Below are positions 1 to 7,273 of a stretch of DNA of 18,230 nucleotides, piece by piece. The notes beneath the pieces are model-generated. The model had not been told where the DNA came from, ran no database searches, and saw only the letters and a list, made by a program, of their open reading frames with translations. The DNA comes from SVMC01 sp045601345. Lineage in GTDB: Bacteria > Bacillota > Clostridia > Oscillospirales > Oscillospiraceae. The stretch spans positions 1 through 18,230 of the forward strand of contig JAZRZL010000023.1 of the NCBI GenBank assembly GCA_045601345.1, in the 5' to 3' direction. How positions within the stretch are numbered: position 1 is the stretch's first letter; every line of letters begins with the position of its first letter. The position numbers were made by a program, and so were the translations under genes.

Positions 1-157
1 TTACTTGGTTCGCTCTTAGCTTCACTCAAGAATTTTCGTTGGCTATTCTTTTGACATCAAAAGAACAACTTACATTTTAATAAATTGTCCAAGGTGCTTT
101 TTGTTCATGTTTCGTTGTTTAATTTACAAGGTACATCCCGCCGCTCTCGCGGACAGC
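1..157 (-). other. 5' leader of an rRNA operon (16S gene lies beyond the left edge)
   Basis: Read on the minus strand, positions about 140 to 105 contain CCTTGTAAATTAAACAACG. This closely resembles the CCTTGAAAATTGAACAACG block found in Firmicutes rRNA leaders, where the boxA antitermination and processing signals lie. A good promoter sits just upstream at 164-192 and there is no plausible ORF. A small CCGC-TCTC-GCGG hairpin at about 140-151 could be boxB-like. The 16S gene itself is not in the window, so the assignment is an inference from leader-type sequence and position. A leader in front of a tRNA cluster or 23S gene is the alternative. Confidence 0.6.
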
Positions 158-163
158 TTTCAT

Positions 164-192
164 ATGATAGCACCGTCTCTCCAAAATGTCAA
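164..192 (-). promoter_or_regulatory. Leftward promoter of the rRNA leader
   Basis: On the minus strand there is a TTGACA -35 (187-192), a 17-nt spacer and a TATCAT -10 (164-169). A perfect -35, ideal spacing and AT-rich sequence upstream (193-250) fit a strong stable-RNA promoter. Transcription would run to the left edge. Confidence 0.7.
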
Positions 193-337
193 GAACTTTT
201 TTGATAAAATATCAATCTTTTTTTCTTTTTTCTTTCCTATCCATATAATGGGTCAATCATTTGCTTTCGGCACAAAATATTGGAAGGTCGTACCATAAGC
301 AGTACGTTAAGGATTTGTGAATTTTTTCGTGCAGTGA

Positions 338-366
338 TTGCTTTTTTCCCGTATTTCCGCTACAAT
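338..366 (+). promoter_or_regulatory. Promoter of the SLH/M15 exoprotein gene
   Basis: TTGCTT (338-343), a 17-nt spacer and TACAAT (361-366) lie 30 nt upstream of the start codon. An AAGGAGG Shine-Dalgarno follows at 383-389. Confidence 0.6.
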
Positions 367-396
367 GTAGACATTATATGATAAGGAGGAACGCCC

Positions 397-1908
397 ATGA
401 AGCGATTACTCTCCCTTCTGCTCATACTGAGCATGGTTTTTACTTTTCCGCTATGCGCATTTGCAGCCGATGGGTTCGCGTTTACAGATACTGACAACCA
501 CTGGGCTGCGGCATACATAGCCGAGGTCACGCAGGCTGGATGGATGAACGGAATCACTCGCACCGCATTCTCTCCCAACAAAGGCATGACACGCGGTATG
601 TTTGTTACCGTTCTTGGCCGCTTTGCAAAAGTAAATCCCGACGCATGGAAAATGAACTACGATGCACCATTGTTCACCGACGTTGCCGACACCAGCTACT
701 ATGCTCCCTACATTAATTGGGCTGCCCGCAACGGCATTGCACTGGGCAGCGGTCACGGCACCTTCATGCCCGATGAGCTCATCACCAGAGAGCAAATGCT
801 GACGATACTCAAGCGCTATGCCGATGCTTTCGGAAAATATTTCCTCCCGCAAGAAAACATCGCGCCCGTCACCTTCACCGACCAAAGCAGCATTGCCTCC
901 TGGGCAACTGATGCAGTTTCTGAATTGCAGCTATCCGGTATCATTCAAGGCATGAGCAACAATGACGGCACCATGCGCTTTGCCCCTAAGAGCAATGCCA
1001 CCCGAGCACAGGCTGCTGCCATTTTCTCCCGGATGCAGGATGTCATTGCGGACGATCCGAGCTGGAATGAGGTTTTCCCCACGCTCATCATGCTCAGCGA
1101 AATGAGCTATACACTTCCCCGCGATGAATCCTTCACCCTCACGGCACAGCTCTTCCCTGCCGGTGTGACCAATACCACTGTCACCTGGCTTTCCTCCAAC
1201 CCCGCAGTTGCAACGGTTACAGGCGGCAAGGTCACTTGGGTTTCTGCCGGATACTGCACCATCTATGCCATCAGCTCCAACGGCTGCAAGGCCACCTGCG
1301 ATGTAGTTTGCAGCAAGAAAGCTGCCGAGACTAAATCCATTGCCAAAGCTGCGGAAGAACCTGAACCTGTCGTACTGTCCTATGATCTGGCTTATGACGG
1401 CGAATCTTACGACGAAAAATGCGAACGCATCTTCGGCAGCTCCGTTACTGATCCCAGAACCGTGTACAACTGCAATGAAGAAGCACAAAGCGATATGGTC
1501 AGCATTGAAGTCCCCGCATGGGACATGGATGAGAGCGGCGAAAAGTACACTCGCAACCTCACGCTGGAGGTACACAAAAATATTGCATCTACAGTAGAGC
1601 AGATTTTTGCCGAAATCTATGCCTGCCCTGCCCAATACCCCATCTATACTGCGGGCGGCTATCGGTATGAATCCTGGTCCGAGCACAACTGCGGACTGGC
1701 CATTGACATCAACCCAAATGAGAACTATTACTGCACTCCCGATGGACAAGCTGTGGTCGGTTCTTTCTTCTCCCCGGAGGACAGCGAATACTCCATCCCC
1801 GTGGACGGTGAAATCGACCAGATTTTCCGCAGCTACGGCTTTACAAGAGGCATCAACTGGCGAAACGGATATCGGGACTATATGCACTATTCCTTCTTTG
1901 GTACTTGA
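397..1908 (+). CDS. Secreted SLH-domain protein with Ig-like domain and C-terminal M15 (VanY-type) peptidase
   Basis: This 503-residue protein is probably a surface-anchored cell-wall hydrolase. Residues 1-23 form a signal peptide ending AFA. Three S-layer homology repeats follow at about 28-75, 90-140 and 155-215, and should hold the protein on secondary wall polymer. A bacterial Ig-like (Big_2) domain covers about 228-305. After a linker, residues about 395-503 match the M15 D,D-/L,D-carboxypeptidase fold: SEHNCGLAIDIN supplies H430 and D437, and DYMHY supplies H497, the expected zinc ligands. The start has an AAGGAGG seven bases upstream and its own promoter. It appears to be monocistronic. 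The exact bond cleaved cannot be told; D-Ala-D-Ala trimming or endolysin-like L-Ala-D-Glu cleavage are both possible for this family. Confidence 0.9.
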   Translation: MKRLLSLLLILSMVFTFPLCAFAADGFAFTDTDNHWAAAYIAEVTQAGWMNGITRTAFSPNKGMTRGMFVTVLGRFAKVNPDAWKMNYDAPLFTDVADTSYYAPYINWAARNGIALGSGHGTFMPDELITREQMLTILKRYADAFGKYFLPQENIAPVTFTDQSSIASWATDAVSELQLSGIIQGMSNNDGTMRFAPKSNATRAQAAAIFSRMQDVIADDPSWNEVFPTLIMLSEMSYTLPRDESFTLTAQLFPAGVTNTTVTWLSSNPAVATVTGGKVTWVSAGYCTIYAISSNGCKATCDVVCSKKAAETKSIAKAAEEPEPVVLSYDLAYDGESYDEKCERIFGSSVTDPRTVYNCNEEAQSDMVSIEVPAWDMDESGEKYTRNLTLEVHKNIASTVEQIFAEIYACPAQYPIYTAGGYRYESWSEHNCGLAIDINPNENYYCTPDGQAVVGSFFSPEDSEYSIPVDGEIDQIFRSYGFTRGINWRNGYRDYMHYSFFGT

Positions 1909-1918
1909 GAACAAAAAA

Positions 1919-1940
1919 CGGGTCGCCATTCGGCGACCCG
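1919..1940 (-). terminator. Rho-independent terminator of the small leftward gene
   Basis: A perfect 9-bp GC-rich stem (CGGGTCGCC / GGCGACCCG) with an ATTC loop. On the minus strand it is followed directly by TTTTTTG (1911-1918), so it serves the 1950-2108 gene. On the plus strand there is no U-tract, although the hairpin lies just after the SLH gene and may protect that mRNA's 3' end. Confidence 0.75.
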
Positions 1941-1949
1941 CATTGTATG

Positions 1950-2108
1950 TCAGGCGGCACACAGGCGGAAACCGTCTGCAAACAGCAGCTTCTTTACCCG
2001 CTCCAGTGCTTCCTGGGATTCGTAAACAAATTTTGAAAAGCCGGATATCTCTATCGGCGACATCAGTTTGTTCGGCAGATCGACCCATAGGCTGTAGCAA
2101 TCTGTCAT
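1950..2108 (-). CDS. Small protein of unknown function (52 aa, or 80 aa from an upstream TTG)
   Basis: I do not recognise this protein. The 52-residue form starts MTDCYSLWVDLPNKLM and ends FADGFRLCAA. It looks soluble, with a likely helix around ESQEALERVKKLL. Evidence that it is a real gene is contextual: AAAGGAG lies 10 nt before the ATG, a promoter-like TTGGAT-N18-TACAAT lies at 2145-2174, and a clean terminator begins 10 nt after the stop. The frame stays open upstream to a TTG at 2190-2192, preceded by AAAGGAGG (only about 3 nt away) and a second promoter at 2211-2240. That would give an 80-residue product. I prefer the ATG because its spacing is better and the extra N-terminus (SPPCYNRARGNAERS) looks like untranslated sequence. 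It converges on the SLH gene. Confidence 0.55.
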   Translation of the reverse strand: MTDCYSLWVDLPNKLMSPIEISGFSKFVYESQEALERVKKLLFADGFRLCAA

Positions 2109-2144
2109 GTAGCATAAGCTCCTTTCTGCGTTCCCTCTGGCTCT

Positions 2145-2174
2145 ATTGTAGCAGGGAGGGGAGATCAAATCCAA
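2145..2174 (-). promoter_or_regulatory. Candidate promoter for the 52-aa form of the small gene
   Basis: On the minus strand, TTGGAT (2169-2174), 18 nt and TACAAT (2145-2150), about 37 nt upstream of the ATG. Only two to three -35 positions are strong, so this is tentative. Confidence 0.4.
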
Positions 2175-2210
2175 GGTTTTTTCGTCGGCCAACCACCTCC
2201 TTTTTTTCCT

Positions 2211-2240
2211 ATTTTACCCTATAGAGTTACGTCTCGTCAA
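2211..2240 (-). promoter_or_regulatory. Second candidate promoter upstream of the small gene
   Basis: On the minus strand, TTGACG (2235-2240), 18 nt and TAAAAT (2211-2216). The transcript would begin near 2204 and reach the AAAGGAGGTGG stretch almost at once. This is the main argument for the longer, TTG-started form. Confidence 0.4.
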
Positions 2241-2325
2241 TGGGCATTCGTGAACAAATCGTTAAAAATTTGTAAATTCGACCATGATGATAAAAAATCT
2301 CGTCCCGTTTTTGTGCAAAATAGAT

Positions 2326-2367
2326 ACTCTCCACATACCAAAAAGGGCTTTTGGATATGTGGAGAGT
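2326..2367. terminator. Terminator hairpin after the nucleotidyltransferase gene
   Basis: A 12-bp perfect stem (ACTCTCCACATA / TATGTGGAGAGT) is extended by CCA/TGG around a bulge. It lies 10 nt beyond the stop of the leftward gene at 2378. The run TTTTGTTTTCTTTATTTT follows on the plus strand and a weaker TATCTATTTTG on the minus strand, so it may act in both directions. Confidence 0.6.
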
Positions 2368-2377
2368 TTTGTTTTCT

Positions 2378-3292
2378 TTATTTTACTTCCCAAAGATTTC
2401 TGGGATAAATGCCTTCCTCCCGCAGCTTTGCGACAGCAGCGCAGACAGCATCCAAATCCTCACGATAGGTCATGCCATGCCATACCGCATCCGTCTTCAG
2501 GACGCGAACTGTACCCAGACCCTCCTGAATCTGTGCATTGGCCACAGTGGGCAGGAAATACTCTGCCTTCAGGGGGTTGATTTTGAGTGCCTGATCCAAA
2601 AATGCCGGGAATCTCGCCCATAACTCCTCCATCAGCTTCAGGCCAAAGCCCCAGAGATTCATGGAAACGATGGTATCGCCGGACAGAGGATAGAAGGTCT
2701 CTCCATCCTCCGTAAAGGCAGCGTCATCGCCGCGCTTTTCAATGTGGGTACGCTCAACAATATCAGTAAGATAGCCATCCTTCAGGGTGCAAACACCTCT
2801 TGCCACGCTGCCGAACTCAGTAACCGTGTTGCGGAGCTGATAACCCACCATGGTATGTTCATTCTTCGGACGTTCTTCTGCAAGGAAGCGGTAGATTTCA
2901 GCAAAAGCGCTGGTGCCGTAATAATCATCGGCATTAATAACCGCAAATGGCTCCTGAATTTCCTTTGCAGCACAGGCAACCGCATGACCGGTACCCCAGG
3001 GCTTCGCACGTCCTTCTGGAACCTGATAGCCATCGGGAAGCTGATCCAAAGACTGATACACATAACGAACATCAAAGAAAGGAGAAATCTTATTGCCAAT
3101 GCGCTCACGGAAATCATTTTCCATCTCTTCCTTAATAATGAATACAACCTTACGGAAACCTGCCCTCCATGCATCGTAAAGAGAATAGTCAATGATGATC
3201 TGACCCATATCGTCGATGGGCATAATTTGTTTGGGGCCACCAAAACGGCTTCCCATACCAGCGGCCATGATAACCAATGCCGGATGATTCAT
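2378..3292 (-). CDS. Sugar-phosphate nucleotidyltransferase-like protein (NTP_transferase fold)
   Basis: This 304-residue protein is a full-length member of the GT-A-like nucleotidyltransferases that activate sugar phosphates or related groups with an NTP. The N-terminal AAGMGSRFGGPKQ (about 10-22) is the signature nucleotide-binding loop, and INADDYYG (about 119-126) supplies the metal-binding acidic pair. The sequence ISGD/SMNLWGFG-like middle and the C-terminal HGMTYREDLDAV follow the pattern of the stand-alone clostridial branch often annotated only as nucleotidyltransferase. GGAGAG lies 7 nt before the ATG. It is the last gene of a leftward run, 45 nt after proC. The substrate cannot be deduced; there are no cell-wall or capsule genes next to it. 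Confidence 0.85.
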   Translation of the reverse strand: MNHPALVIMAAGMGSRFGGPKQIMPIDDMGQIIIDYSLYDAWRAGFRKVVFIIKEEMENDFRERIGNKISPFFDVRYVYQSLDQLPDGYQVPEGRAKPWGTGHAVACAAKEIQEPFAVINADDYYGTSAFAEIYRFLAEERPKNEHTMVGYQLRNTVTEFGSVARGVCTLKDGYLTDIVERTHIEKRGDDAAFTEDGETFYPLSGDTIVSMNLWGFGLKLMEELWARFPAFLDQALKINPLKAEYFLPTVANAQIQEGLGTVRVLKTDAVWHGMTYREDLDAVCAAVAKLREEGIYPRNLWEVK

Positions 3293-3337
3293 AATTACTC
3301 TCCATCCTGCCCCTTTTAGGGGTCTTTCTATATTATT

Positions 3338-4150
3338 TTATTTCTTTCCGATCTGACCCAAGGCATTGCCACGAGCCGATGCAGCTTCTACCGCCTCAAA
3401 CACTGCGCTGCGGAAGCCTGCACGCTCCAGTGCACGGACACCTTCAATGGTGCTGCCACCGGGGCTGCATACCGCATCCTTCATTTCACCGGGATGTGTA
3501 CCAGTGGCAAGGTACAGCTGCGCCGTACCCACGATAGCCTGTGCAGCATATTCCAGTGCTTTTTTTCTCGGCAGACCGCAGGCAACACCGCCGTCCGCCA
3601 TTGCCTCAAGGAACATACTCACAAAGGCAGGGCTGCACCCGGTCAAGGTGGTACCCACATTCATCTGCGCCTCGCTGATCTCATCAAAACGACCCGCTTC
3701 AGAGATGGCATTCAAAAGTGTATCTTTCTCCTGCACACTGACCTCGGGGCTGGTGCAATACAGGCACATACCTGCACCAATGCGCACAGGGGTATTGGGC
3801 ATAATACGGATCACGGGATAGCTACCCCCGGCCATTGCCTGCAAGGAGGCAATATCGAGTCCTGCTGCCACAGAAACCAGCACAAAACGATCCTGCCTTG
3901 CGGCAAGCTGTGCCCGTAGCCCCTCCAATAGACCCGGCATGGTCTGCGGCTTCACTGCTAAAAATACATAAGTACAGTTGGCTGCGCCCGCATTATCCAA
4001 CGGAACTGCATCCAACTCTAATGCGAGCTGCTCCGCTTTTTCTCTGGTGCGGTTGGCAAGGAAAATCTGCCTTCCATCTACCTTTTTTCGCAAAGCCTTC
4101 GCCATCGCGCCGCCCATCTGGCCGACACCGATGATTCCATAGCTTATCAT
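3338..4150 (-). CDS. proC: Pyrroline-5-carboxylate reductase
   Basis: This enzyme reduces 1-pyrroline-5-carboxylate to proline with NAD(P)H, the last step of proline synthesis in the cytosol. The 270-residue length is normal. The Rossmann motif GVGQMGGAMAKAL lies at residues 8-20, followed by NRTREKAEQLA, VFLAVKPQTM and RIMPNTPVRIGAGM. The C-terminal dimer domain holds GCSPAFVSMFLEAM and DAVCSPGGSTIEGV, the conserved substrate-binding segment. I chose the ATG at 4150 rather than the longer open frame because AAGGAGC lies just before it and the family begins with the Rossmann strand. The ATG overlaps the stop of the upstream acyltransferase (ATGA, 4147-4150), so the two are probably translationally coupled. 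Confidence 0.95.
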   Translation of the reverse strand: MISYGIIGVGQMGGAMAKALRKKVDGRQIFLANRTREKAEQLALELDAVPLDNAGAANCTYVFLAVKPQTMPGLLEGLRAQLAARQDRFVLVSVAAGLDIASLQAMAGGSYPVIRIMPNTPVRIGAGMCLYCTSPEVSVQEKDTLLNAISEAGRFDEISEAQMNVGTTLTGCSPAFVSMFLEAMADGGVACGLPRKKALEYAAQAIVGTAQLYLATGTHPGEMKDAVCSPGGSTIEGVRALERAGFRSAVFEAVEAASARGNALGQIGKK

Positions 4151-4968
4151 ACTGCTCCTTTCTGGGCTAATGCCTTCTCCATCATCAGATGGGCACGATC
4201 CCCCACCACCTGGGTAGGTACATGGCAAAGCTCCTGCGCCGGAATAACGCCGAGTATTTCCATATCCACATGGGTGGGATGGCGGAACATATTTTTAGGG
4301 ATATCCTTGGTACCACGTAAAACCGCTACCACCACGCTCACACCCGCACGCTGGGCAATCTTAAACGCGCCGTTGCGGAAGGGCAGCAGTTCGCCGGTTT
4401 TGCTTTCATAACCTTCGGGGAAAATCGCCATACTGTGGTTTTCGGTTTTCAAAATCTCGGCAGCCTTGAGGATGGTCTTTAGGGCTGCGCGGTCATTCTC
4501 CCGATCAATGGGAAGGCAGTGCAGCCGGTGCATAACCTTGTTGACATAAAACATTGCGTAGTTTTCCTTCTTGGAGATAAAGCCAAGCTTTGCCCAAGGC
4601 ATACAATAAAGAAAAATTGCCGGGTCAAAATCATAAATATGGTTGCTCACCAAAAGAAATTTCTCGTCTCTGGGTACCATCTCCAAACCCTTTTTATGAA
4701 CGCGCACACCGCCAAACAGGAATGCAATAAACAGGAACTGATCAACGAGAAAAGAGAACCAGCCGCTGCGGGTTTTTTGCTCCTTCGTAAGATCGACAAA
4801 GCAGCCGGAAATCAGCATCACCAATGCAAAGAGCAGAAGCAGTGCCAGAAAGAAACCCAAAGACAGTCCCAGCGCACACGGAAGCATCCAGAAGCCCACA
4901 CACAGCCTGGGTGCAAGCCAGATTCCACCTGCCAGACTCAGAACTATAAACAGAATAAATAAAATCAT
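4147..4968 (-). CDS. plsC: PlsC-family 1-acylglycerol-3-phosphate acyltransferase
   Basis: A 273-residue membrane-associated acyltransferase, likely transferring an acyl chain to lysophosphatidate in phospholipid synthesis. Two hydrophobic segments (about 1-20 and 33-58) precede the catalytic domain. NHIYDFDP gives the HX4D motif with H110 and D115, and IFPEGYESKTGELLPFRNGAF (181 on) holds the FPEG substrate motif. I place the start at 4968, where MILFILFIVL begins the first membrane helix; the frame is open a further 23 codons to 5037, but that stretch has no ribosome site and overlaps a hairpin. The ribosome site at the chosen start is weak (GAGG 12 nt upstream). It overlaps proC by 4 nt. 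The exact substrate is inferred from family only. Confidence 0.85.
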   Translation of the reverse strand: MILFILFIVLSLAGGIWLAPRLCVGFWMLPCALGLSLGFFLALLLLFALVMLISGCFVDLTKEQKTRSGWFSFLVDQFLFIAFLFGGVRVHKKGLEMVPRDEKFLLVSNHIYDFDPAIFLYCMPWAKLGFISKKENYAMFYVNKVMHRLHCLPIDRENDRAALKTILKAAEILKTENHSMAIFPEGYESKTGELLPFRNGAFKIAQRAGVSVVVAVLRGTKDIPKNMFRHPTHVDMEILGVIPAQELCHVPTQVVGDRAHLMMEKALAQKGAV

Positions 4969-5016
4969 ACTATCATGTATCCTCGAAAAAATTGACGCAA
5001 ACTTTCGGTCAAACGG

Positions 5017-5046
5017 CTGCCCCGGCGGGCAGAGCATCCGGGGCAG
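5017..5046 (-). other. GC-rich hairpin between the P-loop gene and plsC
   Basis: A 9-bp perfect stem CTGCCCCGG / CCGGGGCAG with a 12-nt loop lies 11 nt after the stop of the P-loop gene. No U-tract follows on the minus strand, so it may be an attenuator, a leaky terminator or an mRNA-stability element rather than a full stop. Confidence 0.45.
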
Positions 5047-5056
5047 GGTAAATCAT

Positions 5057-5464
5057 TCAAAAATACTTGTGAAGCGCTTCGTGGGTACTTTCAGAGTCAT
5101 TGGAAATCGAGATTGTAAAATTCAGGCTGTTCTGCTCACCAAAGGTCTCACACCACTGGCAAAAGCGAACCACTTCGGAAGAATCCTCTCCCAAAAGCTT
5201 GCAAAGGTTGTCAACAAAGATGTGGCTGATATCGAAATTTCCCGCATGAAGGCCGCAGATAAAGCCGGTCAACTGGAGGAAACTCCCAATATTATAATCG
5301 TTTGCATTCACCAGACGGACACGATAGCTCACATCATAGCGCAGGCTCTCACCCTTCTCAATGCAAACGATATCGCCGCTTTCCTTTTCCACCGCAATCT
5401 GAATTGCCTCAATGAGTTCCTTGGTCTTTCCGGAACCCTTCTGACCCACGATGACCTTGACCAT
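5057..5464 (-). CDS. Small P-loop ATP-binding protein of unknown function
   Basis: A 135-residue single-domain nucleotide-binding protein. The N-terminus MVKVIVGQKGSGKTKEL is a textbook Walker A loop (residues 7-14). HIFVDNL near residue 84 fits a Walker B strand ending in aspartate. The remainder is a minimal alpha/beta core with no membrane segment or extra domain, far shorter than motor ATPases of the PilT or FtsK type. AAAGGAGG lies 9 nt before the ATG, and there is a promoter at 5506-5534. It is the first gene of the leftward run P-loop, plsC, proC, nucleotidyltransferase, but an 88-nt gap with a hairpin separates it from plsC. Its job is not known to me. Confidence 0.75.
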   Translation of the reverse strand: MVKVIVGQKGSGKTKELIEAIQIAVEKESGDIVCIEKGESLRYDVSYRVRLVNANDYNIGSFLQLTGFICGLHAGNFDISHIFVDNLCKLLGEDSSEVVRFCQWCETFGEQNSLNFTISISNDSESTHEALHKYF

Positions 5465-5505
5465 AGAAAACGCCTCCTTTATGGTCGGTACAGAATATCC
5501 TAGTT

Positions 5506-5534
5506 ATTCTATCAGGCTTTCTCAGAGGATGCAA
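5506..5534 (-). promoter_or_regulatory. Promoter of the P-loop gene / leftward run
   Basis: On the minus strand, TTGCAT (5529-5534), a 17-nt spacer and TAGAAT (5506-5511), 42 nt before the start codon and just beyond the pgi stop. Confidence 0.5.
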
Positions 5535-5547
5535 GCATTTTCTCAAA

Positions 5548-6840
5548 TTAATAACCGGGTTTTCCCAAAAGCTGGAACATATTCTTTTTGTAGTATTCAA
5601 CTCCAGGCTGATTGAAGGGGTTAACCCCCAGCATATAGGCAGAGATGCCACAGGAAAGCTCGAAGAAATAGAACAGCTCGCCAAGGGTTTCCTCACAAAT
5701 TTCGCCAAAGGTGATGGGAATGACCGGCACACCGCCGTCCACATGGGCAAGGAGGGTACCGAAATAGGCCTGCTCCTCCACAAAGTCAAGTGTCTTACCC
5801 GCAAGGTAGTTCAGCCCGTCCAAATCCTTCCAATCGACCTCAATAGGTGTTTTCTTTTGGGACGGCACAAAGCGCAGGACAGTTTCAAACAAATTCCGCT
5901 GTCCTTGCTGAATCAGCTGTCCCAGAGAGTGCAGATCTGCCGTAAATTCCGCAGTTGCCGGAAACAGTCCCTTGCCGTCCTTCCCCTCGGATTCACCAAA
6001 GAGCTGCTGCCACCAGCTTCCCAGCATTTTAGCATCCGGCTCATAGCTGCAAAACAGCTCCAATGCCATACCCTTGCGATAAAGGAGGTTACGAATAGCG
6101 GCATATTGCCACGCAGGGTTCTCAAAGGAGCGAATGTCCAATGTCTGCTGTGCCTGTGCCGCGCCCTGCATCAGCCGTGTGATATCAATCCCGGCCACTG
6201 CCATAGGGAGAAGGCCGACAGCGGACAGTACGCTATAGCGGCCACCCACATCGGGAGGAATGACAAAGGATTCCCACCCCTCCTCCTTCGCCATCTGGCG
6301 AAGGGCACCGTTTTCTGGATCCGTGGTCACATAGGTACGCGCTCTGGCCTTCTCCGAGCCGTACTTGCGCTCCAGCATCCAGCGAAGGGCGCGGGTCGCA
6401 ATGGCAGGCTCAGTGGTTGTGCCGGATTTGGAAATAATATTGATAGAAAAATCCTTATCCTCCAGAAGGGCGCAGAGCTCCTGCCATGCGCGGGTGGAAA
6501 GATTGTTCCCTGCGAAAAAAATCTGGGGTTCATCATTTTTCAGATTGTGATTTTGACCACGAAGCAGCTCAATGGCAGCACGGGAGCCAAGATAGCTGCC
6601 ACCGATACCAACCACCACCAGCACATCGGAGTTCTGCCGAATCCGCTGCGCGGCCTGCTTGATACGCACCATCTCCGGCGTATCCTCCATTACCGGCAGC
6701 TCCAGCCAGCCAATAAAGTCATTACCCGGACCCTTGCCGCTGGCCAGAATCTGGTGAGCAGCAAAAACCTCTTTTTCCGTTTCTAGAAGCTGCTGTAGCG
6801 TAATTGTACCCCATACATTAGACATATCCAGCTCAATCAT
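5548..6840 (-). CDS. pgi: Glucose-6-phosphate isomerase
   Basis: This cytosolic enzyme interconverts glucose 6-phosphate and fructose 6-phosphate. The 430 residues match the short bacterial form. VVVGIGGSYLGSRAAIELL (about 76-94) and SKSGTTTEPAIATRAL (about 138-153) bind the sugar phosphate. GGRYSVLSAVGLLP is the central signature, and GESEGKDGKG carries the catalytic glutamate. ADLHSLGQLIQQG carries the ring-opening histidine, and NQPGVEYYKK the C-terminal lysine. The start has AAAGGA 11 nt upstream; an alternative ATG five codons in (MSNVWG) is possible. It is divergently placed to glucokinase, the enzyme that makes its substrate, and has its own promoter. Confidence 0.97.
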   Translation of the reverse strand: MIELDMSNVWGTITLQQLLETEKEVFAAHQILASGKGPGNDFIGWLELPVMEDTPEMVRIKQAAQRIRQNSDVLVVVGIGGSYLGSRAAIELLRGQNHNLKNDEPQIFFAGNNLSTRAWQELCALLEDKDFSINIISKSGTTTEPAIATRALRWMLERKYGSEKARARTYVTTDPENGALRQMAKEEGWESFVIPPDVGGRYSVLSAVGLLPMAVAGIDITRLMQGAAQAQQTLDIRSFENPAWQYAAIRNLLYRKGMALELFCSYEPDAKMLGSWWQQLFGESEGKDGKGLFPATAEFTADLHSLGQLIQQGQRNLFETVLRFVPSQKKTPIEVDWKDLDGLNYLAGKTLDFVEEQAYFGTLLAHVDGGVPVIPITFGEICEETLGELFYFFELSCGISAYMLGVNPFNQPGVEYYKKNMFQLLGKPGY

Positions 6841-6878
6841 ATTATCAAAATCCTTTCAAAGGAAATTCTTCTTCTCTT

Positions 6879-6907
6879 ATGTTACCGCATTTTTATCAAA
6901 AACTCAA
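6879..6907 (-). promoter_or_regulatory. pgi promoter
   Basis: On the minus strand, TTGAGT (6902-6907), 17 nt and TAACAT (6879-6884), 39 nt before the pgi start. A TCCTTTCAAAGGA palindrome at 6851-6863 overlaps the ribosome site. Confidence 0.5.
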
Positions 6908-6924
6908 GTTCACTTTAAAGAAAA

Positions 6925-6956
6925 TTGTAGCTTTTCTTTTTTCCATGGAATATAAT
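6925..6956 (+). promoter_or_regulatory. Probable glucokinase promoter, upstream of the MITE
   Basis: TATAAT at 6951-6956 is a perfect -10, with TTGTAG at 6925-6930 as a poorly spaced (20 nt) -35. No better plus-strand promoter is visible between the MITE and the gene, so the glucokinase mRNA probably carries the element in its leader. Confidence 0.35.
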
Positions 6957-6975
6957 ATAAAAAAGACAATGCAAA

Positions 6976-7247
6976 GGGATAAGAGGACAATTCTCAATGG
7001 CGGTAAGTTATCCTTCCCCTTGGTAACATTGCCCCACAGGGGCTAAGGCTTCCCCTTTGGGGAAGCTGTCGAGCGAAGCGAGACTGATGAGGTTTGGATG
7101 CACTGCTAAAACAGAAAATCTTCCTAACATAGAAAGTGCTCCGTTTTAGGAGGCCAACCTCATCCGCCGCCTGCGGGCGGCATCTTCCCCAGAGGGGAAG
7201 GCAAGGGCTGTTAACTTACTGCCATTGGGAAACCGCCCCCTTATCCC
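6976..7247 (+). mobile_element. MITE copy A (non-autonomous hairpin element)
   Basis: Terminal inverted repeats are TTCTCAATGGCGGTAAGTTA (6991-7010) and its near complement (7212-7231). The homology extends outward to GGGATAA on both sides (6976 and 7247) with one indel. Inside lie subterminal inverted arms: a TTCCCCTTTGGGGAAG hairpin on the left and CTTCCCCAGAGGGGAAGG on the right, with GATGAGG / CCTCATC next to them. It encodes nothing; an open frame running from 7136 into glucokinase is fortuitous. The core shares long blocks with the copies at 12825-13066 and 16641-16819. It sits between pgi and glucokinase. Confidence 0.8.
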
Positions 7248-7273
7248 CTACTGAGAAAGGATTGGATAAGCTT

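Noticed and set aside
931..2115. 394-codon open frame antisense to the SLH/M15 gene
   Set aside because: It lies wholly against a gene with signal peptide, SLH and peptidase motifs, has no ribosome site of its own and no recognisable domain.
5743..6786. 347-codon open frame antisense to pgi
   Set aside because: pgi is unmistakable on the other strand; this frame has no motifs and no start signals.
7136..7273. 46-codon N-terminal extension of glucokinase
   Set aside because: It is translated MITE sequence and the family starts at MKYGFGIDVGG, with a ribosome site just upstream of 7274.
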